In this document: positions 1 to 5,018 of the stretch, in pieces
How positions within the stretch are numbered: position 1 is the first letter of the stretch
Layout: every line of letters starts with the position of its first letter
DNA from: Betaproteobacteria bacterium
GTDB lineage: Bacteria; Pseudomonadota; Gammaproteobacteria; Burkholderiales; SG8-39
DNA length: 9,686 nt
NCBI GenBank assembly: GCA_005882235.1
Contig: VBCT01000002.1
Span: 1 to 9,686 of the forward strand
Direction: 5' to 3'
Notes under the pieces: generated by a model
The model's input: only the letters and a program-made list of their open reading frames with translations
The model's database searches: none
Told to the model about the DNA's origin: nothing
Made by a program: the position numbers and the translations under genes

Positions 1-249
1 CGCTTCCGGCCGATCATGATGACAACGTTCGCGGCGCTGATGGGGAGTCTTCCGATCGCGTTATCGTTCGGCGCTGGCGGCGATGCCCGCCGGCCGCTCG
101 GTCTCGCCGTAGTGGGCGGGCTCGTGCTTTCGCAGTTCCTGACACTCTACATCACGCCCGTGATCTACCTCCAGTTCGAGCGTCTCCAGGAATGGCTGGC
201 GCAACGGCGCGAGACGCGCCAGATGGCAAAGGCGGGTGCCGGCGACTAG
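1..249 (+). CDS. RND efflux transporter, inner-membrane subunit (C-terminal fragment)
   Basis: The open frame enters from the left edge and ends at TAG 247-249, so only the last 82 residues are present. They match the end of the AcrB/MdtB/MdtC class of proton-driven efflux pumps: an RPIMMTT stretch, then a glycine-rich segment ending GAGGDARRPLG, then a membrane helix with GLVLSQFLTLYITPVIY. In this family the segment forms the last transmembrane helices, which carry the proton-relay domain of a trimeric inner-membrane pump working with a periplasmic adaptor and an outer-membrane channel. The cytoplasmic tail is short and charged. Substrate cannot be inferred from this piece. The adaptor and other pump subunits, if present, lie to the left. 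The gene converges with the anti-sigma gene, and I see no clear terminator in the 46 bases between them. Confidence 0.9.
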   Translation, partial: RFRPIMMTTFAALMGSLPIALSFGAGGDARRPLGLAVVGGLVLSQFLTLYITPVIYLQFERLQEWLAQRRETRQMAKAGAGD

Positions 250-295
250 GCGGCGATCAGTTCGACGAGCTGAGCCGGAGGACCACCTTCGGCGA

Positions 296-1036
296 TCACG
301 GATTGAGCTGCTTGTAGACGACTTCGGCGACCTGGAGCAGTTGTTCCCTCCTTATTTCGCCTGAAAGGGCGTACCCGAAATTGCCGTCGACCCAATAGAA
401 GACCGACACGCGGTCCTCCTGGCTGAAGCGGAAAGCGGTGTCGCGCGGCTCCCCTCTTTGCTTGGAGACATACAGCGTCAGGCGCTGACCGCGCGCATCC
501 TGATACATGAAGTGCGCGACCGGCCCCTGCGGTCCGGAGAGCAGCCGCCCGCCCACAAGTTCGTAACCGAGCGGCCCCAGCTTGGGCGCTTTCAAGGCGG
601 TGCCAAGACGCTTGGACAGCCAGTTCACGAGGTGTTCTTCCTCGTCTGCCCTCACCTCCACCGGATGGCGTACCTCGGGCGAATACACTACGTGCGCAGT
701 GGCCGCGAGGCGCGCCAGGGAAACCTGCACCATCTGCGTCGTGATGAACATTCCACGAACCATCCATCCGAGGCCGATTCCGAGCGCGAATATCGCTGCA
801 GCGGCGGCGTAGCGCCGCCACGCGTGCGGGCGCACCGCAAGCAGCGCCGCCGGCACCGGTTCGTCGAGCACCGGGTTGTAGAGCGAGCGGAGCAGGGCGT
901 TTTGCTCGATGTAGGCGCGCAGCCGCTCCGCGTCCTCAGGATGCGAAGCAAGCCACGCCTCGATCTCGGCTCGAGCGCTGTCGGAGAGCGCGCCGTCGAC
1001 GTACGCGTGCATTTCGGTCTCTGTGACCGGCTTCAC
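296..1036 (-). CDS. Transmembrane anti-sigma factor
   Basis: This 246-residue protein has the layout of a membrane anti-sigma factor. A cytoplasmic N-terminus (about 1-70) opens with TETEMHAYVDGALS and continues through the HPEDAERLRAY helix that marks this family. One hydrophobic helix spans about 76-98, and a periplasmic domain (about 100-246) contains YWVDGNFGYALSG near the end. It resembles the RsiW/PrtR type of regulator, which binds its partner sigma factor until an envelope signal releases it. I see no HxxxCxxC zinc motif, so it is not a typical zinc-binding anti-sigma factor. The start is GTG at 1034-1036, overlapping the sigma factor stop as GTGA, which indicates translational coupling. 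An ATG eight codons further in is a possible alternative. The family role is established; pairing with the upstream sigma factor is inferred from the overlap. Confidence 0.87.
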   Translation of the reverse strand: MKPVTETEMHAYVDGALSDSARAEIEAWLASHPEDAERLRAYIEQNALLRSLYNPVLDEPVPAALLAVRPHAWRRYAAAAAIFALGIGLGWMVRGMFITTQMVQVSLARLAATAHVVYSPEVRHPVEVRADEEEHLVNWLSKRLGTALKAPKLGPLGYELVGGRLLSGPQGPVAHFMYQDARGQRLTLYVSKQRGEPRDTAFRFSQEDRVSVFYWVDGNFGYALSGEIRREQLLQVAEVVYKQLNP

Positions 1037-1530
1037 TTCACGACTTTCAGCGGCATCACCGTCTGACCGCCGAGCAGCTGGCGCATGCGCTCGCGCGCCC
1101 GCGACAGTCGCGACATGACCGTGCCTATGGGGATATCCAGAGCACCGCTGACCTCCTCGTAGGTCAGCTGCTCCACCGCCACCAGCAGCACGACCTCCCG
1201 CTGCTCCGGCGAGAGCGAACGCAGCACTCGGTCCACGTCCTGCACCTCGAGCTGCTCGCTCTGGGTCGCGCGAACCGACACTACGGGCACTTCTTCCATC
1301 GCCTGCTCGATCTCGTAGCGGCGGCGTCTCGCTTGATTTACGAACACGTTATGCATGATCGTGAACAGCCACGCCCTCAGATCGCTTCCCGGGCGCCAGA
1401 GATAGAACTTGTTCCAGGCGCGCTCGAGGGTGTCCTGAACCAAGTCGTCGGCGACGTAGCGGTCGCCGACGAGAGCGCGGGCGTAGCGCCGCAACCGGGG
1501 AATGTGCTCGATGATGAGGCGACGATCCAT
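1033..1530 (-). CDS. ECF-family RNA polymerase sigma factor
   Basis: The 165-residue protein has only sigma regions 2 and 4, as expected for an extracytoplasmic-function sigma factor. Region 2 runs about 6-70 and contains YVADDLVQDTLERAW and LRAWLFTIMHNVFVNQ. Region 4 runs about 100-155 and contains LSPEQREVVLL, LTYEEVSGALDIPIGTVMSRLSRARE, its helix-turn-helix for the -35 element. Such proteins direct RNA polymerase to a small set of stress or envelope genes and are usually held by a co-transcribed anti-sigma factor, here the overlapping downstream gene. A candidate autoregulatory promoter lies at 1626-1656. The start ATG 1528-1530 is the only ATG in frame after the upstream stop at 1543-1545, but its GGAG directly abuts the ATG, an awkward spacing. 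The target genes and the signal cannot be read from this window. Confidence 0.93.
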   Translation of the reverse strand: MDRRLIIEHIPRLRRYARALVGDRYVADDLVQDTLERAWNKFYLWRPGSDLRAWLFTIMHNVFVNQARRRRYEIEQAMEEVPVVSVRATQSEQLEVQDVDRVLRSLSPEQREVVLLVAVEQLTYEEVSGALDIPIGTVMSRLSRARERMRQLLGGQTVMPLKVVK

Positions 1531-1625
1531 CTCCGGTGCATTCTAGCGCGCGGAAGGTTTTTTCGGGAACGCTCCGAAGGGATGCCGATTTTGCCCACTG
1601 CTCCCCCCAAAAAAAGAACCTGCGA

Positions 1626-1656
1626 TACAAACGCGCGGCTTGGCGCATTTATTCCG
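1626..1656 (-). promoter_or_regulatory. Candidate ECF-type promoter of the sigma/anti-sigma operon
   Basis: On the minus strand, GGAAT at 1655-1651 is followed 17 bases later by CGTT at 1633-1630. This resembles the GGAAC, 16-17 bases, CGTT pattern common to many ECF sigma factors. Transcription would begin near 1620, leaving an untranslated leader of about 90 bases before the sigma ATG. ECF operons are commonly autoregulated, which fits, but the match is by eye and the class-specific consensus is not known here. Confidence 0.4.
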
Positions 1657-1699
1657 CAGGTTGCGATCGCCCCTGGAGTTCCCCCGGCGCGGCCCGCGT

Positions 1700-1719
1700 A
1701 AACACGAGCTGAGCCCGTG
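1700..1719 (-). terminator. Weak intrinsic terminator after the cytochrome c4 gene
   Basis: On the minus strand CACGGGC (1719-1713), loop TCA, GCTCGTG (1709-1703) forms a 7-bp stem with one G-U pair, extendable by two weaker pairs. It is followed by only three Ts (1702-1700). It begins 13 bases after the cytochrome stop codon. Position and shape fit a terminator, but the short T run makes it weak, so some readthrough into the sigma operon is possible. Confidence 0.45.
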
Positions 1720-1732
1720 CTATTCCAGACAA

Positions 1733-2365
1733 TCAGCGCACACCGCCGATGTAATCGGCCACCGCGCGAATCTCAGGATCGCTCATCCTTGCAGCGATCG
1801 CTTGCATCATCCTGTTCGCGTCGTTCCTGCGCTCGCTCGAACGAAACGCCTTCAGTTGCGCTTCGGTGTATTCGGCATACTGTCCCGCGAGACGAGGGTA
1901 TTGCGCAGGTAGACCCGCACCGCTCGCGCCGTGGCATGCAGCACACGCAGGAAGGCCCTTGCCCATGTCGCCGCCGCGCCAAATTTTTCGACCGAGGGCG
2001 AACGCATCCCGGTTTTTCACCGCGCCCGGCTTGGTGCGTTGCGCGGCGTAATACGCCGCCACATCGCGCATGTCTTCGACGGAGAGGCCTGCGACCATGC
2101 CGCCCATGATCGGGTTTTCACGTTCGGCCCTTTTTCCGGCCGCGGGCTTGAAATTGGCGAGTTGCTTCTGCAGGTATTCGGGCACCTGACCGGCGAGCTT
2201 CGGATTGGCGGGGGTCGGGCTGTTGCCGTCGGCACCGTGGCAAGCCGCGCAAATCTTGCCGGCGATGTTTTGGCCCTTGGCGGAATCAGCTTTGGCCGTG
2301 GGCTCCGCGGCGGCGAGCGGGCCGGCGCAAACCGCAAAGCTCAAAAGCGCCAACGCTCGCTTCAT
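1733..2365 (-). CDS. Periplasmic diheme cytochrome c4
   Basis: The 210-residue protein starts with a signal peptide (about 1-20, ending GPLAAA) and carries two CAACH heme c attachment motifs at residues 39-43 and 141-145, one in each half, as in cytochrome c4. Methionine-rich stretches follow each heme site (IMGGM at 86-90; RMM and ARM at 185-194) and could supply axial ligands. PKLAGQ and PRLAGQ repeat between the two halves, showing the internal duplication typical of the family. Cytochrome c4 transfers electrons in the periplasm, usually to a terminal oxidase. I chose ATG 2363-2365 because it begins the signal peptide and has GGGGGGAAAG upstream; a TTG ten codons earlier would add polar residues in front of it. 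The gene is divergent from engB, an arrangement also found in other proteobacteria. Confidence 0.93.
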   Translation of the reverse strand: MKRALALLSFAVCAGPLAAAEPTAKADSAKGQNIAGKICAACHGADGNSPTPANPKLAGQVPEYLQKQLANFKPAAGKRAERENPIMGGMVAGLSVEDMRDVAAYYAAQRTKPGAVKNRDAFALGRKIWRGGDMGKGLPACAACHGASGAGLPAQYPRLAGQYAEYTEAQLKAFRSSERRNDANRMMQAIAARMSDPEIRAVADYIGGVR

Positions 2366-2397
2366 GCCGCTTTCCCCCCGTGAGCCTTCGCCCAAAA

Positions 2398-2413
2398 GGC
2401 TGATATTCTAGCA
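2398..2413 (-). promoter_or_regulatory. Candidate extended -10 promoter for cytochrome c4
   Basis: In the 67-base gap between the divergent cytochrome c4 and engB genes, the minus strand reads TGCTAGAAT (2413-2405): a five-of-six match to the -10 hexamer preceded by the TGn extension. No good -35 hexamer is visible at the matching distance, which is tolerated in extended -10 promoters. The start would fall near 2398, about 33 bases before the ATG. For engB, TATTCT at 2404-2409 overlaps it on the plus strand but is weak. Confidence 0.4.
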
Positions 2414-2432
2414 AAACTGGTTGCCCTGACCC

Positions 2433-3152
2433 ATGTCCCTCTTCCGCAGCGCCTTTTTTTTTAAGAGCGTAGCCTCGCTAGCGGATGCTCCGGCGAGCGT
2501 CGGTGAAATCGCTTTCGTCGGTCGATCGAACACGGGCAAATCAAGCGCCATCAACGCGCTTACCGGGAGCCAATTGGCGTTCGTGAGCAAGACCCCGGGC
2601 CGCACTCGACTCATCAATTACTACGCGTTGGGCGCGGAGCGATTCATCGTGGATCTACCCGGCTACGGCTACGCCAGAGTTCCCGACGCGACGCGGGCGC
2701 CCTGGGAGAAATTGCTGGGCGGCTATCTTCGGATGCGCGCGCCGCTGCGCGGCCTGGCCGTGGTAATGGACGTGCGGCACGCTCTGACCGAACTCGATCA
2801 ACGCATGCTCGGATGGTTCTACCCCACCGGAAAACCCGTGCATGTGCTGCTCACCAAGGCGGATAAGGTGTCCCGGGAAGCCGCTCATAAGATCTTGCGC
2901 CGGGTCGAAGCAGAACTCGCAGCGCTCGCGCCCCATGCTTCAGTGCAGCTATTCTCGAGTCCCAAGAGGTCGGGCCTTGAGCAAGCCGCCGCCGTGTTTC
3001 GCGCGTGGCTGGATGCAAGCGCGCCGGGGTCCCCCGGGGCGGGTCCCGGCCGAGAGCCAAATGAAAACCCCCGGCAAGACCGGGGGTGGAGAAATAAAAG
3101 CCCCCGGGCCAAAAGGGGAAATCAGCCCGGGGCAAAATGCCTTAAGGTTTAA
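2433..3152 (+). CDS. engB: Ribosome biogenesis GTPase EngB (YihA/YsxC)
   Basis: The protein carries the full EngB GTPase signature: P-loop GRSNTGKSS at 30-38, the G2 region with TPGRTRLIN at 54-62, DLPGYGYA (G3) at 74-81, LTKADK (G4) at 140-145 and FSSPKRSGL (G5) near 184. EngB is a small GTPase needed for assembly of the large ribosomal subunit. The core ends around residue 200 with FRAWLDA. The remaining tail is proline-, glycine- and arginine-rich, and residues 210-239 are encoded by the DNA of two GC hairpins and the start of a third, so this tail may not be genuine. A single extra base before 3062 would use TGA 3062-3064 and give a 210-residue protein of ordinary family length. Codons 8-10 are a run of nine Ts. 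I see no clear ribosome binding site before the ATG. Confidence 0.93.
   Translation: MSLFRSAFFFKSVASLADAPASVGEIAFVGRSNTGKSSAINALTGSQLAFVSKTPGRTRLINYYALGAERFIVDLPGYGYARVPDATRAPWEKLLGGYLRMRAPLRGLAVVMDVRHALTELDQRMLGWFYPTGKPVHVLLTKADKVSREAAHKILRRVEAELAALAPHASVQLFSSPKRSGLEQAAAVFRAWLDASAPGSPGAGPGREPNENPRQDRGWRNKSPRAKRGNQPGAKCLKV
3059..3086 (-). terminator. Intrinsic terminator for leftward transcription (distal of a tandem pair)
   Basis: CCCCCGG (3068-3074) pairs perfectly with CCGGGGG (3080-3086) around a 5-base loop. Read on the minus strand the stem is followed by TTTTCATTT (3067-3059), as in an intrinsic terminator. On the plus strand it is followed by TGGAG, with no T run, so it does not look like a normal terminator for engB. 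It lies inside the 3' end of the engB reading frame. There is no minus-strand gene immediately to its right; see the finding on convergent transcription. Confidence 0.55.
3092..3133 (-). terminator. Intrinsic terminator for leftward transcription (proximal of a tandem pair)
   Basis: GCCCC-GGGC (3100-3109, one bulged C at 3105) pairs with GCCCGGGGC (3125-3133) across a 15-base A- and G-rich loop. On the minus strand the stem is followed by TTTTATTT (3099-3092). On the plus strand it is followed by AAAATGCC, which lacks a T run. It sits 5 bases from the distal hairpin (3068-3086) counting from its T-rich tail, making a tandem pair of similar polarity. Even without terminator activity, the stem could stabilise the 3' end of an engB message. 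Confidence 0.5.
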
Positions 3153-3239
3153 GGCAACCCGCTCAGGGAGGAGAAGCGGGAGACGACCGAAGTCGTCTAC
3201 AGCATGGGAGTCGTCGCGAGGGGAAAGGTTCCCGTGGCG
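3138..3239 (+). promoter_or_regulatory. Structured 5' leader upstream of hemB (candidate cis-regulatory RNA)
   Basis: Four stem-loops follow one another just before hemB: (1) TGCCTTA 3138-3144 with TAAGGCA 3150-3156; (2) CCCGCT 3158-3163 with AGCGGG 3175-3180, whose loop CAGGGAGGAGA is purine-rich and resembles a ribosome binding site; (3) AGACGAC 3181-3187 with GTCGTCT 3192-3198, capped by CGAA and directly abutting stem 2; (4) GGGAA 3221-3225 with TTCCC 3229-3233, with imperfect flanking pairs out to 3215 and 3239. A conserved RNA structure called the hemB motif has been reported upstream of hemB in betaproteobacteria. Whether this is that motif I cannot verify. A possible -10 (TATAAG, 3252-3257) downstream would exclude the leader from some transcripts. 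Confidence 0.5.
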
Positions 3240-3277
3240 TAGTTTCCAAAATATAAGAGTCTGATCTGCCTGGAGAA

Positions 3278-3283
3278 AAGGAG
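3278..3283 (+). promoter_or_regulatory. Ribosome binding site of hemB
   Basis: AAGGAG lies 5 bases upstream of ATG 3289-3291. It is the strongest ribosome binding site in the window and settles the hemB start. Confidence 0.75.
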
Positions 3284-3288
3284 CAATC

Positions 3289-4296
3289 ATGCAGGTGTAC
3301 GGCAGCTTCCCCGCAGTGCGCATGCGCCGGATGCGGCACGACGAGTTCTCGCGCCGCTTGATGCGCGAGCACGTGCTCGGCACCGACGACCTGATCTACC
3401 CAGTCTTCGTGATCGAGGGCAAGGGCCGGACCCAGGCCGTCCCCTCCATGCCCGGGGTGTCGCGCCACACGCTCGATAAGCTTCTGCCCGTTGCGGAGCG
3501 CTGCTTGAAGCTAGGCATACCCGTGATCGCGCTGTTCCCGGCAATCGAGTCCTCGTTGAAGACGGCGGACGGTCTGGAAGCGACCAATCCCGAAGGGCTC
3601 ATTCCACGCGTCGCGAGCGCGCTGAAAAAACGCTTCCCGGGGCTCGGCATCATGACCGACGTTGCGCTCGATCCCTACACGACTCACGGGCAGGACGGCG
3701 TGATCGACTCCGAAGGTTATATTCTCAACGACGAGACACTCGAGGTCCTCGAGAAGCAGGCGCTCGTCGAAGCTGGGGCCGGGGTCGATATCGTCGCCCC
3801 CTCGGACATGATGGACGGCCGCATCGGCCGCATCCGGACCGCGCTGGAGGAAAAAGAATTCATCCATACGCGCATCATGGCTTATTCGGCGAAATACGCT
3901 TCGGGATTCTACGGACCCTTCCGAGATGCGGTCGGATCGGCGGCGAGTCTAGGCAAGGGCAACAAGTTCACCTACCAGATGGACCCCGCCAATAGCGACG
4001 AGGCGCTTTGGGAGGTGGGGCTGGATCTGCAGGAGGGCGCGGACATGGTGATGGTGAAGCCGGGCATGCCCTATCTCGACATCGTTCGCCGCGTCAAGGA
4101 TGAATTTAAGGCGCCCACCTACGTCTACCAAGTCAGCGGCGAGTACGCGATGCTGAAAGCGGCGTTCAAGAACGGCTGGCTCACCGAGAAGCAGTGCGTG
4201 ATGGAAGCGCTGATCGGTTTCAAGCGCGCCGGCGCGGACGGCATCCTCACCTACTTCGCGCTCGATGCGGCGGGATGGCTGAAGGAGAAAGCTTAG
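3289..4296 (+). CDS. hemB: Delta-aminolevulinic acid dehydratase (porphobilinogen synthase)
   Basis: HemB condenses two 5-aminolevulinate molecules into porphobilinogen, the second common step of tetrapyrrole synthesis, in the cytoplasm. The 335-residue protein is full length. The two active-site lysines of the family are visible: K202 in YSAKYASGFYGPFRDA and K257 in VMVKPGMPY, the latter forming the Schiff base with substrate. The metal-site region reads DVALDPYTTHGQDG (124-137), with aspartates where zinc enzymes have cysteines, so this is the magnesium-type enzyme known from Pseudomonas aeruginosa. The N-terminus RMRRMRHDEFSRRL is the usual HemB arm that supports octamer assembly. The gene follows a structured leader and its TAG stop overlaps the dsbD stop on the other strand, leaving no room for a separate terminator. 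Confidence 0.98.
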   Translation: MQVYGSFPAVRMRRMRHDEFSRRLMREHVLGTDDLIYPVFVIEGKGRTQAVPSMPGVSRHTLDKLLPVAERCLKLGIPVIALFPAIESSLKTADGLEATNPEGLIPRVASALKKRFPGLGIMTDVALDPYTTHGQDGVIDSEGYILNDETLEVLEKQALVEAGAGVDIVAPSDMMDGRIGRIRTALEEKEFIHTRIMAYSAKYASGFYGPFRDAVGSAASLGKGNKFTYQMDPANSDEALWEVGLDLQEGADMVMVKPGMPYLDIVRRVKDEFKAPTYVYQVSGEYAMLKAAFKNGWLTEKQCVMEALIGFKRAGADGILTYFALDAAGWLKEKA

Positions 4297-5018
4297 TACC
4301 GCGCCGCCAGATCGAGCGACTTGATGAATTTCTCCGGCGACTGGTAGCCGATCACGCGCAGGCCTTCGATTTCCCTGCCGCTCGCGTCGAAAAAGACAAT
4401 GCCAGGCGGCCCGAACAGCCGATAGCGCTTCAGAAGCGCCTTGTCCTCCGCGTTGTTGGCAGTGACGTCTGCACGCAGGAGCGTCATTCCCGTCAAACGC
4501 GCCTGAACTTGCGGGTCGCTGAAAGTGAAACGCTCCATCTCCTTGCACGACACGCACCAGTCTGCGTAGAAATCGAGCATTACCGCCTTGTCGGTCGTCT
4601 TTAGGCGCGCATCCAGATCGGCGAGCGTCTTGACTTTCTCGAAGGGCAACGACGCCTCGGACGATTGGGCGAAAAGCCCGGCCAGAGGCCGCAGAGGATC
4701 ACGCGCCCCCGAAAGCGCCCCGATGCCCTGCGCGACGCCTGCGAGCAGGGCGAGGACGCCGAGAGCTTTCCAGAGCCGCCTCCATCCCGAAGCCCCGTTC
4801 TGCAAAGGTTCGAGCGCGCCCAAATACACTCCCGATCCGACCAGGAGCGCCGCCCACAGCAGCATCTGCACCGCGACCGGAATCACCGGCGCGACGATCC
4901 AGATCGCAACCGCAAGCAGGAGCACTCCGAAGAACTGCCTGACCGCGTGCATCCATTGGCCGGACCTGGGCAGGAGCATGCCTTCGGACACGCCCACCAG
5001 GACCAGCGGCACGCCCAT
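4293..5018 (-). CDS. DsbD C-terminal fragment (last membrane helices and thioredoxin-like gamma domain)
   Basis: This is the 3' part of the disrupted dsbD gene: 241 codons beginning at ATG 5016-5018, which is an internal methionine of the normal protein (MGVPLVLVGVSEG), not a natural start. Membrane helices lie at about 28-46, 49-68 and 84-103. The gamma domain follows, with its thioredoxin-type CVSC site at residues 155-158 inside DFYADWCVSCKEMER. It ends at TAA (minus strand of 4293-4295). I see no ribosome binding site of its own, so independent translation would have to be by re-initiation, since the upstream frame stops only at 4883-4885. Confidence 0.55.
   Translation of the reverse strand: MGVPLVLVGVSEGMLLPRSGQWMHAVRQFFGVLLLAVAIWIVAPVIPVAVQMLLWAALLVGSGVYLGALEPLQNGASGWRRLWKALGVLALLAGVAQGIGALSGARDPLRPLAGLFAQSSEASLPFEKVKTLADLDARLKTTDKAVMLDFYADWCVSCKEMERFTFSDPQVQARLTGMTLLRADVTANNAEDKALLKRYRLFGPPGIVFFDASGREIEGLRVIGYQSPEKFIKSLDLAARY

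Larger units (their letters stand above)
1531..1732. other. Intergenic region between the cytochrome c4 and sigma factor genes
   Basis: This 202-base gap separates two genes transcribed leftward. It holds a weak hairpin terminator near the cytochrome stop (1700-1719) and the candidate ECF promoter (1626-1656). The rest is leader containing, on the minus strand, T7 at about 1617-1611 followed directly by a run of six Gs at 1608-1603. I see no convincing small reading frame or other element in it. Confidence 0.5.

Noticed and set aside
250..295. Bidirectional terminator between the RND pump gene and the anti-sigma gene
   Set aside because: No stable stem with a T run on either strand; only a short direct repeat of CGGCGATCA.
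246..821. Open frame of 191 codons on the minus strand overlapping the anti-sigma gene
   Set aside because: It lies in another frame of a well-supported gene, is arginine-rich and shows no recognisable domain; long shadow frames are expected at this GC content.
2366..2395. Earlier TTG start for cytochrome c4
   Set aside because: It would put ten polar residues before the signal peptide, while the ATG at 2363-2365 has a purine-rich site upstream.
2440..2467. T9 tract as an intrinsic terminator or attenuator in engB
   Set aside because: There is no stable GC stem directly before the T run; only a weak CTCTT/AAGAG pairing spans it.
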